From assembly GCA_900539175.1 (NCBI GenBank), contig UQAW01000002.1, positions 1-64,000 of the forward strand: a stretch of 64,000 nucleotides of DNA. Direction: 5' to 3'. Shown here piece by piece: positions 18,965-27,030 of the stretch (position 1 is the first letter of the stretch; the number at the start of each line of letters is the position of its first letter). The notes beneath the pieces are model-generated. The model did no database searches. It had not been told where the DNA came from and saw only the letters and a program-made list of their open reading frames with translations. The position numbers and the translations under genes were made by a program. The stretch is from an uncultured Lachnospiraceae bacterium. Its GTDB lineage: Bacteria; Bacillota; Clostridia; Lachnospirales; Lachnospiraceae.

Positions 18965-20113
18965 CTACATCCATTCTCTTAATTCTTTAATTTTATTTTT
19001 TAATACATCAACAAAAAAATCTATCTCTTCTATTGTATTGAACTCACTTAATGATACTCTAATAGCACTTTTAGCTATATCATCATCATACCCCATTGCT
19101 TTTAGAACATGTGAATCACTGATGAAATTATTGTCACAAGCCGAACCGCTAGATATACAAATATTTTCTTTGGATAATTGATCAACTAATATAATAGCAG
19201 TTACATTTTTCACACAAAAACTAACATGATTTGGTAATCTATTACTTCTATCTCCCGTTAAAATTATATCTGGTATCTCATTTTCAATTCTTCCAATTAA
19301 ATATTCTCTCAATTCAACAATCTTTTCTTTTTTTTGAGTAAAATCATGAAATATCTTTTCAGCGGCATATCCCATTCCAATAATAGATGCCACATTCTCG
19401 GTTCCCCCCCTTAAACCAGACTCCTGACCACCACCATATATTAAAGGCTTGATTATAGTACCGTTTCGTATATATAAAAATCCGATTCCTTTTGGTCCAT
19501 GAAATTTATGAGCGCTAGCACTCAACATATCTATTTGAACCTTTTTTAAATCAATATCTATATGCCCATATGCCTGTACTGCATCTGTATGTAATAAAAC
19601 TCCTCTTTTCTTAACTATCTTGGCAATTTCTTCAATCGGCATTATTGTACCTACTTCATTATTAGCAATCATAATCGAAGCCAATATCGTGTCTTCTCTG
19701 ATTGATTCCTTTAGTTTACGTAAATTAATCATCCCATTATCTTCAACATCAAGATAAGTAACTTCATATCCTTTTTCCTGAAGATATTTGCATGTATTCA
19801 ATATAGCTTTATGTTCAACTTTTGTCGTAATTATATGCTTCCCTTTTTCATTAAGTGCTTCACAGGTTCCAATTAAGGCCCAATTATTTGCCTCTGTCCC
19901 CCCTGACGTAAAATAAATTTCTTTTGTATTTACTCCCAAAGTATCTGCAATTTGTTTTCTTGCATTTTCAATTGCCTTCTTAACTTCTATTGATAATTTA
20001 TAGCGTGCTGACGGATTACCATATATATCTATAATATATGGAAGCATTTTTTCAAACACATTCTTATAAATTGGGGTTGTTGCTGCATTATCCAAATATA
20101 TAAATTTGTCCAT
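18965..20113 (-). CDS. Cysteine desulfurase (NifS/IscS-like) in a peptide locus
   Basis: A 382-residue PLP enzyme that takes sulfur from cysteine and holds it as a persulfide. YLDNAATTP at the N-terminus, the PLP lysine K203 in SASAHKFHGPKG and the active-site Cys326 in SSGSACDNNF are all present. It is typical in length. No IscU or other iron-sulfur genes are nearby; it ends an A+T-rich locus of peptide, protease and thioredoxin genes, so its sulfur may serve that locus (inference). The ATG lacks a visible ribosome site. In-frame codons continue upstream to a TAA near 20182, so the start is uncertain. Confidence 0.9.
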   Translation of the reverse strand: MDKFIYLDNAATTPIYKNVFEKMLPYIIDIYGNPSARYKLSIEVKKAIENARKQIADTLGVNTKEIYFTSGGTEANNWALIGTCEALNEKGKHIITTKVEHKAILNTCKYLQEKGYEVTYLDVEDNGMINLRKLKESIREDTILASIMIANNEVGTIMPIEEIAKIVKKRGVLLHTDAVQAYGHIDIDLKKVQIDMLSASAHKFHGPKGIGFLYIRNGTIIKPLIYGGGQESGLRGGTENVASIIGMGYAAEKIFHDFTQKKEKIVELREYLIGRIENEIPDIILTGDRSNRLPNHVSFCVKNVTAIILVDQLSKENICISSGSACDNNFISDSHVLKAMGYDDDIAKSAIRVSLSEFNTIEEIDFFVDVLKNKIKELREWM

Positions 20114-20321
20114 AATATTTTTGTATGATGTATCTAATGTCTTAAATACATCAATATCCGCCCCTTTCTTCTCAACTTTTTATATGATTTAGCCCAAACT
20201 TATCATGAATTTGATCAAAAGATACCAATCAATTGATTTATTGCTCAAACAAGCCTATGTAAAAATATCTTGTTTTTCATATATTATTATTCTACCATCT
20301 AAAGTTAATATCTTCTATAAT

Positions 20322-20630
20322 TCAAATTTCTTGAATATAAAGTTTTTGAGTCTTATCCCCAAAGTTTATACTTTCCCTATATAGTTCTGGAAGATTATCT
20401 ATTAAAATAATATTTTTTTCTTTTATTTTCATTTTTAAATACTTATTAAATTCATTAAATAAATCTCCCATAATACTTGTCCTGATTATTATACACGGTT
20501 CTTCATTATCATAATCAATTCTACTTTTTTTCAAAATATAATTTTCACTAACATTTAACTCATTTACTTCTAAAATATCAATAATATTATCATCACAGTC
20601 TAAAAAATTTAGTTTGATTTTCTTTTTCAT
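20322..20630 (-). CDS. Hypothetical 102-residue protein
   Basis: A small soluble protein, lysine- and isoleucine-rich, beginning MKKKIKLNFLDCDDNIIDIL, with one conserved-looking segment PCIIIRTSIMGDLFNEFNKY. I do not recognise a family. The ATG at 20630 is preferred over an in-frame TTG at 20648 because GGGGAG sits 10 bases upstream of it. It lies 27 bases after the thioredoxin-CcdA fusion, so it belongs to the A+T-rich locus. An immunity or accessory role is possible but unsupported. Confidence 0.6.
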   Translation of the reverse strand: MKKKIKLNFLDCDDNIIDILEVNELNVSENYILKKSRIDYDNEEPCIIIRTSIMGDLFNEFNKYLKMKIKEKNIILIDNLPELYRESINFGDKTQKLYIQEI

Positions 20631-20657
20631 TTTTAATATTCTCCCCAAAAAATTCTT

Positions 20658-21830
20658 CTATAGATATATAATATTTAGTATCATATAAATAATAAAAATC
20701 AAAAAGAATATTGCATTCATTAACTTAATCTCTGCCACATGTTTTGTAAAAAATACTGATATCTCAAAAGCCTTTTTTCCAGAAGAAATCAATATTATTA
20801 TACACATTAATGGCAGCACAAATATAACACTATATAATAGCAAACTAAGTAAGGCTAAATAGTTACTCATATCACTTTTTTGAACAATTTGCACTATTGC
20901 AGATAGATATATTTGACCTGAGCACAAGAATTCTGAGCTTGCTATGATTATTCCTAAAACAAATCCTAAAATACTTGCTATCCTTCTTTCAAAATTCTTA
21001 TCAATATAGTTTCTAATCAATTTATGATTAAATTTTCTAAAAATCATTGGTAGTTGGACAATTAGTTTGCTCGGCTGTTTTCTTTTTAATATAACAAAAT
21101 CATATATATTAGATATCATTAATACAAAATATACCAAAATTAGAACTATACCAATTTTATGCATCAAATCTGTATTATTTATTTTTGCAAAAATCTCATA
21201 AAGAATACTACCAATCAAACAAAACGCCACTATTTTCCCAACACAAAATGATATTCCAATTTTGAGTATTGAATTTGATTTATTACTAATCAGCAACATA
21301 ATCAGGAACATAAGCATTGAAATTGAACACGGATTCATTCCATTAACGAATGCCGACACACATACCTTAACTATACTTAAGGCATATTCTCCATTATCTT
21401 CATTCATAAATTCCTTTTCAACAGTTGTTCTAGAAATTGTTTTAATCAAATTTGATTTCTTTAACAAATCTGATAATTCACTTTTTATATTTTCGTCAAA
21501 CAAATATTGATTTCCAATAAAGACAATTGGTACTAATCCCATATCCTCTTTATTCACATTATATGCCTTACAATAACCTGATAATAGATCCATGTTTTCC
21601 ATATCATATATATTATACTTTTCAACAATAAGATTTTTGTTTTTTTCTGCTATTTCCTTCAAATAGTCGCCTATTTGACTACAACTATTACATGTTGTCG
21701 AATAAAAATATACAATTACTATATTATCTATATTATCAGCTCTGGTTTCTTTTCCACAAAGACTAATTACCAATAACATACATATAATTATTTTTTTAAT
21801 ATTATAAATTAAATAATGAATTGCTTTCAT
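20658..21830 (-). CDS. Thioredoxin-CcdA/DsbD-type fusion, transmembrane thiol transporter
   Basis: A 390-residue protein. A signal or anchor segment (residues 8-25) leads into a thioredoxin-like domain with TTCNSC (Cys47, Cys50), which would face the outside. From about residue 155 it is a multi-span membrane protein with the paired CcdA/DsbD cysteines, one in VNGMNPCSIS and one in SSEFLCSGQI. This layout carries electrons across the membrane to thiols outside. Normal CcdA lacks the N-terminal thioredoxin domain. The start was moved to the ATG at 21830, 5 bases after the upstream thioredoxin gene. Confidence 0.8.
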   Translation of the reverse strand: MKAIHYLIYNIKKIIICMLLVISLCGKETRADNIDNIVIVYFYSTTCNSCSQIGDYLKEIAEKNKNLIVEKYNIYDMENMDLLSGYCKAYNVNKEDMGLVPIVFIGNQYLFDENIKSELSDLLKKSNLIKTISRTTVEKEFMNEDNGEYALSIVKVCVSAFVNGMNPCSISMLMFLIMLLISNKSNSILKIGISFCVGKIVAFCLIGSILYEIFAKINNTDLMHKIGIVLILVYFVLMISNIYDFVILKRKQPSKLIVQLPMIFRKFNHKLIRNYIDKNFERRIASILGFVLGIIIASSEFLCSGQIYLSAIVQIVQKSDMSNYLALLSLLLYSVIFVLPLMCIIILISSGKKAFEISVFFTKHVAEIKLMNAIFFLIFIIYMILNIIYL

Positions 21831-21834
21831 ATTT

Positions 21835-22245
21835 CTACCTTTGAACCTTAAAAAAATCACTTATTTCATCTTTTGTTATACCTTCAAATAATATATCTGT
21901 ATTTACATTATTTTCATATTTCAATATTGCTGGAAGCCCTTCCAAATTATATTTTTGTAATATAGACATATCATCCTCGTTTTCAATTTTTATTGCATAT
22001 AACTCTATTTGTTTTAAATCATTATAATCTTCTTTTAACTCTCTTATGTCTTTTTCTAATTTTTTACAAGTAATACATGTATCGCTTATAAGTACAAAAT
22101 ACACCTCATTATTATTATCAATATATTTTTGCATTTCATCATATTGAATCAACGAGAAAATACTACTTTCACTTTTTTTAATAACAACAACAAACATACC
22201 AATTATAAAAATTAACACCAACCCAATCTTTAATACTTTATTCAT
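21835..22245 (-). CDS. Membrane-anchored thioredoxin-like protein
   Basis: A 136-residue protein. Residues 5-22 form one transmembrane anchor, followed by a thioredoxin-like domain with TCITC (Cys57, Cys60) and a cis-proline region LEGLPAILKY near 115. It would act on the outer face of the membrane as a thiol-disulfide exchange partner, probably of the CcdA fusion encoded next, 4 bases downstream. It lies just after the peptide gene, separated by a hairpin. Confidence 0.8.
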   Translation of the reverse strand: MNKVLKIGLVLIFIIGMFVVVIKKSESSIFSLIQYDEMQKYIDNNNEVYFVLISDTCITCKKLEKDIRELKEDYNDLKQIELYAIKIENEDDMSILQKYNLEGLPAILKYENNVNTDILFEGITKDEISDFFKVQR

Positions 22246-22277
22246 TTTCTTCTCCGTATCAGTCTGTTAATGTGAAA

Positions 22278-22303
22278 GGGCTTACAATATTAGTTGTAAG
22301 CCC
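22278..22303 (-). terminator. Attenuating hairpin between the peptide and thioredoxin genes
   Basis: GGGCTTACAA and TTGTAAGCCC form a perfect 10-bp stem with a 6-base loop, followed by TTTC on the minus strand. The short T run suggests partial termination, so the peptide mRNA would exceed the mRNA for the downstream redox genes. Confidence 0.65.
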
Positions 22304-22334
22304 CTAACTGAATTTAAATATTCCGGAACAAATG

Positions 22335-22586
22335 CTATTTGCATTCCGTCGAGATTTCAACTCCCCACTTGTACCATTTCCAATTACCGGTAAATTTCTT
22401 CCCTTTATAAACAGTACACCATATAGCTAACGCACCTACAATTGTAAATGCTAACACTAGTAATACTGCCATAAGTACAAGAAACCACCCATCACATCTT
22501 ATTATAGCATTATCAATTTTATTCTTTGCTGAATATAACGCATTTGATACATATGCCATAATAGAGTATTGAACTGCTACTAACAT
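22335..22586 (-). CDS. Candidate peptide precursor, 83 residues with three Cys
   Basis: The small product of the A+T-rich locus. Residues 1-30 are a mildly amphipathic N-terminus, 34-58 a hydrophobic membrane helix (WFLVLMAVLLVLAFTIVGAL), and 61-83 a basic, Trp-rich tail (GNWKWYKWG). Cys31, Cys57 and Cys82 flank or end these parts. There is no double-glycine leader or signal peptide. AAGGAGG gives a very strong ribosome site. A TATAAT-like -10 lies at 22695-22690, with no clear -35. Flanking genes encode a site-2 protease and two thioredoxin-like proteins, so cleavage in or near the membrane and disulfide formation are inferred. I do not recognise the family. Confidence 0.7.
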   Translation of the reverse strand: MLVAVQYSIMAYVSNALYSAKNKIDNAIIRCDGWFLVLMAVLLVLAFTIVGALAIWCTVYKGKKFTGNWKWYKWGVEISTECK

Positions 22587-22739
22587 TAGTTTTCCTCCTT
22601 CTTTGATATTAATATTAAAACCATTTTAATTTTCATGGTATAATATTCTTTTCAATTAGCTATTAAATAATCAAAACAATTCTTTTACCATTATAAGTAC
22701 CAAGAACAGTTAATACATGTTAACAACATAACATGAATC

Positions 22740-23279
22740 TCATTTTTTATTGTCTATAAAACATTTTAAATATTTTACAATTATCTTTACAACAATCTTT
22801 CCATCTCCAAAACAAGGACACAGGTTAAAAACGTGTAACATGTAAATAAAAGAAATTACTTTTACAATACTATTATTAAATATCAATTCACATATACTCA
22901 ATAATAATAATGAAATACAAAAACAACTCATTGGACCTGACATTGATACCAAAAATAAGTCTTTATCCTTCATATGTACTTTAGGAATTAATGAAATTTT
23001 AAAAAAATCACTATATATTTCTATATTGTCAACTCCACATCTTTTCATCATCATCATATGTATGTATTCATGTATACAAAATGACAAAACAATCCCTTGC
23101 CAATAAATAACGTGAAAAACGAGCACTACATTAATAAGCGTGCTAAAAACAAACAAAAGCCCCAATAAAGACATGACTTCAAATATAATTGTTATCATCC
23201 TTAAATTGTAACTAATTAGCAAAAACATTTGCCAAAATGACAGCTCACAAATTTTATATTCACTTTTGTTATTTACCAT
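22740..23279 (-). CDS. M50 (site-2 protease type) intramembrane metallopeptidase
   Basis: A 179-residue, highly hydrophobic protein. HEYIH at residues 70-74 is the HExxH zinc site, and the third ligand is probably Asp159 in FNLCPCFGDGK, which matches the NxxPxxxxDG motif of M50 peptidases. It is short for the family and lacks a PDZ domain. Such enzymes cut transmembrane segments, making the 83-residue peptide encoded next the obvious candidate substrate. It overlaps the upstream small membrane gene by 11 bases. GGAG precedes the ATG. Confidence 0.82.
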   Translation of the reverse strand: MVNNKSEYKICELSFWQMFLLISYNLRMITIIFEVMSLLGLLFVFSTLINVVLVFHVIYWQGIVLSFCIHEYIHMMMMKRCGVDNIEIYSDFFKISLIPKVHMKDKDLFLVSMSGPMSCFCISLLLLSICELIFNNSIVKVISFIYMLHVFNLCPCFGDGKIVVKIIVKYLKCFIDNKK

Positions 23280-23607
23280 CTTTCTCCGAATTTCGTTCCT
23301 TTATTAATCTTTCCCTATATGAATATAATTTTTTATAAATTACATAAACAGTAAGATAAAATACCAATGCAAAAATTGCTGTCAATATTATGGGAAGGAT
23401 TTCTCCTGTCAGTCCAAATTTTAAATGTACAATTCCACTTGAATCTGTGTCACTATTAAAGAAAATTGAATTAAAATATGCTGTTCTTCTTCCATCTTCT
23501 CCAGAACTAAATAGCATTGTAATAAAATTAAATATCATTATAAACAAAGTTGTAATTAATGCCCCTATTATGCTCCCAACAATTACGCTAAATTTTCTTT
23601 CTTTCAT
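23269..23607 (-). CDS. Small two-helix membrane protein
   Basis: A 112-residue protein with membrane segments near residues 7-30 and 72-92 and a charged C-terminal tail (ERLIKERNSEKDGK). I do not recognise it. It is sandwiched between the ABC permease and the M50 protease in one transcript. An immunity or transporter-accessory role is plausible from context only. The ATG at 23607 is preferred over a GTG at 23616 from GGAG spacing. Confidence 0.6.
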   Translation of the reverse strand: MKERKFSVIVGSIIGALITTLFIMIFNFITMLFSSGEDGRRTAYFNSIFFNSDTDSSGIVHLKFGLTGEILPIILTAIFALVFYLTVYVIYKKLYSYRERLIKERNSEKDGK

Positions 23608-25030
23608 ACCTTTCACTCCCTTTTAAATATTTTAGCCCTAAAAGACTATAATAAACACATATGCCCATTATCGCCATTATTACCACGAAACTCCAAAAAA
23701 ATCCTAAGTTGAGAAACACGCAAACAAGCAATATAGATAGTGATACTAATACCATTACACATATACCAATTAATGCTGAAAAAGGATTCTCCCTTTTAGG
23801 TGGAAATATTAAACCTATAAAAGTAAAGACTACAATTGAAAATAATCCAGTCGGATAAATCAATAAGCAATTCTTTATATTTCCAAACAAACAAAGTGAT
23901 AAAACAACCATTGGAATTGATACCAAAAACATATATATCATTTGACTAAATATCATATTCAAGTAATCACAAAAAGCTTTGTATTTCTTTTGTATTTGTA
24001 TTGTTCTGATACTATCTGTCTGAATATATATATATATTCCATTAATTGACAAAATAATGATTGAATATACACCCTTCTCAAACTTTAATATTGTTGCAAA
24101 CAAAAAAATAAAATAAGTAATAAATGTATAATTATAAGAATCAATATTTCGCGCAACATTTAAAAAGTAACTTTTTAGCATATTTATTTTCTTATTACTT
24201 TTTCCAAAGTTAACATATGAATTGGTCAGTTCATTTCCAACTGTAGGTATATTTACAATTACAAAACTCAATGTTCCTGCAAAAATAAAAAATGCAATAA
24301 GTGGAATAAGAAAATTATATTTGTCCATTAAATAAGCGTAAAATACAATTTTGCTTGTTCCCTTTTTATCAATATAATTAAACAATAAAGAATCTAGCAA
24401 TTTATTATATCCAATAAAATACATCATCATTAATAATGCCGTATTAACGCAAAACATAATCACACTTTTCATCTTTGTAATATTTAATATATCAACAATA
24501 AACTCTATAACCACGTAAATTAATTCTAATATTAAGAAAAATGATATTGACATAAAAAAAACATTACATATTATACGTGAAATAAAGATAATCCCATATT
24601 TAAAAATTAACGATAATATTACTGACATAGAAATAAATGAAATAACTATTAATGAAATACTTAATTCAAAAACTAAAATTGCTATTTTTATCTCTCTTTT
24701 TGTGACCGGAAATTGTATTGCAAATTTCATAAAAGTACCTGTCTTCATAAATAAAATTTTTATAAATAAGAAACAAACAAATATCCACATCATTACTGTA
24801 CATGAATATACATCTAATACTGCTGTTGTTTGCATGACGGAACTATCTGACTCTGTCCAAAATCTATACATAATCACTGCTAATGAAATAGTAAAAAATA
24901 AGATTATAGTCGAAATAATCAATCTAAAAAATTTGTGTTTTAGCAACCCGTAGTTTAAAACTTTTCGTTCAAAAAATATCCATATCAATTTTACTAATTC
25001 AGTAATCTTATTTATTCTATTAAATCTCAT
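23588..25030 (-). CDS. ABC transporter permease of the A+T-rich peptide locus
   Basis: A 480-residue integral membrane protein with roughly twelve hydrophobic segments and no ATPase motifs. Its gene overlaps that of the ABC ATPase by 11 bases, so the pair form one transporter, probably exporting or expelling the locus peptide. It resembles ABC-2-type bacteriocin-associated permeases in general appearance only. The ATG at 25030 with GGGAAG upstream is preferred to an in-frame TTG at 25051. Confidence 0.75.
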   Translation of the reverse strand: MRFNRINKITELVKLIWIFFERKVLNYGLLKHKFFRLIISTIILFFTISLAVIMYRFWTESDSSVMQTTAVLDVYSCTVMMWIFVCFLFIKILFMKTGTFMKFAIQFPVTKREIKIAILVFELSISLIVISFISMSVILSLIFKYGIIFISRIICNVFFMSISFFLILELIYVVIEFIVDILNITKMKSVIMFCVNTALLMMMYFIGYNKLLDSLLFNYIDKKGTSKIVFYAYLMDKYNFLIPLIAFFIFAGTLSFVIVNIPTVGNELTNSYVNFGKSNKKINMLKSYFLNVARNIDSYNYTFITYFIFLFATILKFEKGVYSIIILSINGIYIYIQTDSIRTIQIQKKYKAFCDYLNMIFSQMIYMFLVSIPMVVLSLCLFGNIKNCLLIYPTGLFSIVVFTFIGLIFPPKRENPFSALIGICVMVLVSLSILLVCVFLNLGFFWSFVVIMAIMGICVYYSLLGLKYLKGSERYERKKI

Positions 25031-25748
25031 AATAATCTTCCCTAAAATCAATAATTTCTCTAAATATCTCTGTCAGTGATTTACTTTTTTGTACTTCTAA
25101 ATTTACTTCCTTGTACTTTTTTCCTTTATATAGTAAAATGGCTCTCTCACCAATTTCTTCTGCCAAATCCAAATCATGTGTACAAACAATAACTGATTTG
25201 CCTTTTTCCTTTAATTTGTTTATTAATACTTTACTAACTTCTTTTGCTTCAAGATCTATTCCATTTAATGTCTCATCAATAACAACAATGTCCGGCTGTA
25301 TTAAAAAGGCGGCTATTAATTCCACTTTCTTTACCATTCCATGTGAATAACTTTCAATCAACTTATCCATATCCTTATCCATAGAATAGTACGATATCAA
25401 ATTCTCTAATATTTTTTCATTTTGGTCATTGTCATACATCCTGCACATTAAATCAATATATTCTCTTCCTGTCAGAAAATCTGGCAGAACATTATCACTT
25501 GGAAGATACATTATTTTTTTCTTAATTTCCAAAGAAGAATTCAATTTTCCATTTACTAAGATATCTCCATCTTGCTTTTCTAACAAATCAAAAATCAACT
25601 TAATTAAAGTTGTTTTTCCACTACCATTTGGACCTGCAACAACTAATATTTCCTCATTTCTTAATTCAAATGAAACATCGTCTAAAACCTTAACATTACC
25701 CTCATAAATAAATGAGATATTTTTCACCTCTAAAGCACTAAATTCCAT
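25020..25748 (-). CDS. ABC transporter ATP-binding protein
   Basis: A 242-residue ATPase. Walker A is GPNGSGKTTL near residue 38, the signature is ESYSHGMVKK near 138 (a variant of LSGGQ), Walker B is IVVIDETLNG near 160, and the switch His lies in VCTHD. The variant signature is common in ABC-2 antibiotic and bacteriocin immunity transporters. It is the first gene of the A+T-rich unit, with GAGGTGAG before the ATG. Confidence 0.92.
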   Translation of the reverse strand: MEFSALEVKNISFIYEGNVKVLDDVSFELRNEEILVVAGPNGSGKTTLIKLIFDLLEKQDGDILVNGKLNSSLEIKKKIMYLPSDNVLPDFLTGREYIDLMCRMYDNDQNEKILENLISYYSMDKDMDKLIESYSHGMVKKVELIAAFLIQPDIVVIDETLNGIDLEAKEVSKVLINKLKEKGKSVIVCTHDLDLAEEIGERAILLYKGKKYKEVNLEVQKSKSLTEIFREIIDFREDYYEI

Positions 25749-25864
25749 CTACTCACCTCATAATTTAATACTAACTAGATAACCAAGTGGCTAATCTCTC
25801 TTGATGACAAACCAGTTACCAAATACCATGAATTACAAGCAATGCAAGACACCATTAATATCTT

Positions 25865-26008
25865 TTACCGCTGTTCATTACATCGCCTGCTCAGGGGAAT
25901 ATCCATCTTACCTAAAATATATCTGACCAAATTATTATAGTCATGAAGAACACCAAAAGGAGCAAGATATCCTGTTCTTTTATCAGTAACTTCTTGCTGG
26001 GCAGTTAT
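25865..26008 (-). pseudogene. C-terminal gene remnant, family unknown
   Basis: An open frame of 47 codons with no ATG follows an in-frame TAG. It contains TGYLAPFGVLHDYNNLVRYI then LGKMDIPLSRR. Its composition resembles a real protein C-terminus rather than random A+T-rich sequence. It is bounded by stop codons, so it cannot be made as it stands. Confidence 0.35.
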
Positions 26009-26084
26009 CTATTCCAAACGGTATGCTAGTGCTTCCTACACCTATTGCAAGCCAAACCATAAAACATAAAAGTTTGTCTTCCAT
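25983..26084 (-). CDS. Possible 33-residue hydrophobic peptide
   Basis: ATG at 26084 opens a 33-codon frame, MEDKLLCFMVWLAIGVGSTS then IPFGIDNCPARSY. It has a hydrophobic N-terminal helix and a C-terminal CPARSY, loosely like cyclic-lactone pheromone precursors. It lies downstream of a GHKL/LytTR pair. There is no AgrB-like gene and only a weak ribosome site, and it partly overlaps the remnant at 25865-26008. It may be chance. Confidence 0.2.
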   Translation of the reverse strand: MEDKLLCFMVWLAIGVGSTSIPFGIDNCPARSY

Positions 26085-26325
26085 GACTCTTTTCTTTACA
26101 TTTTAAATACATACCATTTCTCATCACAAATTCTATCACTCAATTATTGTTTACAGCTGATGCTTAACAAGATACAATCCTTCATACTCCTCTGCCTATT
26201 GAATCATACTAAAAATTTTACAACATTGCCACCCATTCCACGTGAATGACAACACATTCTCGTGGATGGTATTCATTTTTCAAAAATCACCCATATAAAT
26301 TCTCTATTTAATTTTACATAATACA

Positions 26326-27027
26326 TTACCCATTTGTTCTTCGCATTTTCCACTCAAAATGCCTTTTACGAATATCCGTATATCTTCTCCTGCTCAATGG
26401 CAATGATCTATTTCCTACAATTTCTACATATCCCTGCTCTACCTTTCTGATATGTTCCAAATTTACTAAATAAGATCTGTTTGTAAGCACAAATCCTTTG
26501 TCCGCCAACCTCTCCGTAAGTTCTTTCAGTGTTTCTGAACAACGACAAATTTCTTGATTTCTGGTATGCATTAATATTTCATGATCATATACTTCAAAAT
26601 ACAAAATATTATAACACTGTATCCGCTGTGGCTCAAATGATACCATAGGTATTTCGATTTCCTGATATTTTTCCATCCGCAGCATTGCACTGTCTAATGC
26701 TTCTTCAATCTCGTTCATTTCATACTTATCAATATAGCGAAATGCTTCAACTTTATAGCCTTGTCTACTCATCTCAATATGTGTCGTTAATATGATAAAC
26801 AAGGAGTCCTCATGATCCATTCGATATTCTTGCAATACAGAAAATCCATCTCTCCCTGACATTTCGATATCCATAAAAACAATAGCATAATCATTTGCAT
26901 CCTTTAAAAAACTCTCACCGGACGAAAACACTTTTATGACAATATCCATCTCGCCGAAATAATTTCTAACATAGCTTCTTATTTTTTCTAACCAGATTTT
27001 TTCGTCATCTACAATTGCAACCTTCAT
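26326..27027 (-). CDS. LytTR-family response regulator
   Basis: A 233-residue AgrA-type regulator. An N-terminal receiver domain has the acidic pair near residues 8-9 (VDDEK), the phosphorylated Asp in IVFMDIEMSGRDG near 53, and the conserved Lys in YIDKYE. Residues about 130-230 form a LytTR DNA-binding domain (GFVLTNRSYLVNLEHIRKVE). It pairs with the GHKL kinase, whose gene ends 3 bases upstream. The direct repeats at 28659-28690 are a plausible target. Confidence 0.92.
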   Translation of the reverse strand: MKVAIVDDEKIWLEKIRSYVRNYFGEMDIVIKVFSSGESFLKDANDYAIVFMDIEMSGRDGFSVLQEYRMDHEDSLFIILTTHIEMSRQGYKVEAFRYIDKYEMNEIEEALDSAMLRMEKYQEIEIPMVSFEPQRIQCYNILYFEVYDHEILMHTRNQEICRCSETLKELTERLADKGFVLTNRSYLVNLEHIRKVEQGYVEIVGNRSLPLSRRRYTDIRKRHFEWKMRRTNG

Positions 27028-27030
27028 CTT

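Larger units (their letters stand above)
25749..26325. other. 577-base gap with gene remnants and one hairpin
   Basis: No intact gene of normal size is visible. On the minus strand, 26008-25865 is an open stretch whose translation looks protein-like (TGYLAPFGVLHDYNNLVRYI) and ends in TAA, without a start codon. It is probably the 3' remnant of a gene I cannot name. A 33-codon frame starts upstream of it. An imperfect hairpin CCACGTGAATG/CATTCTCGTGG at 26238-26265 lies downstream of the response regulator and may be its terminator. Confidence 0.5.

Noticed and set aside
22705..22714. AACAGTTAAT upstream of the 83-residue peptide gene as a LytTR half-site
   Set aside because: It resembles one LytTR box, but no second copy lies at about 21 bases, so it was not listed as a site.
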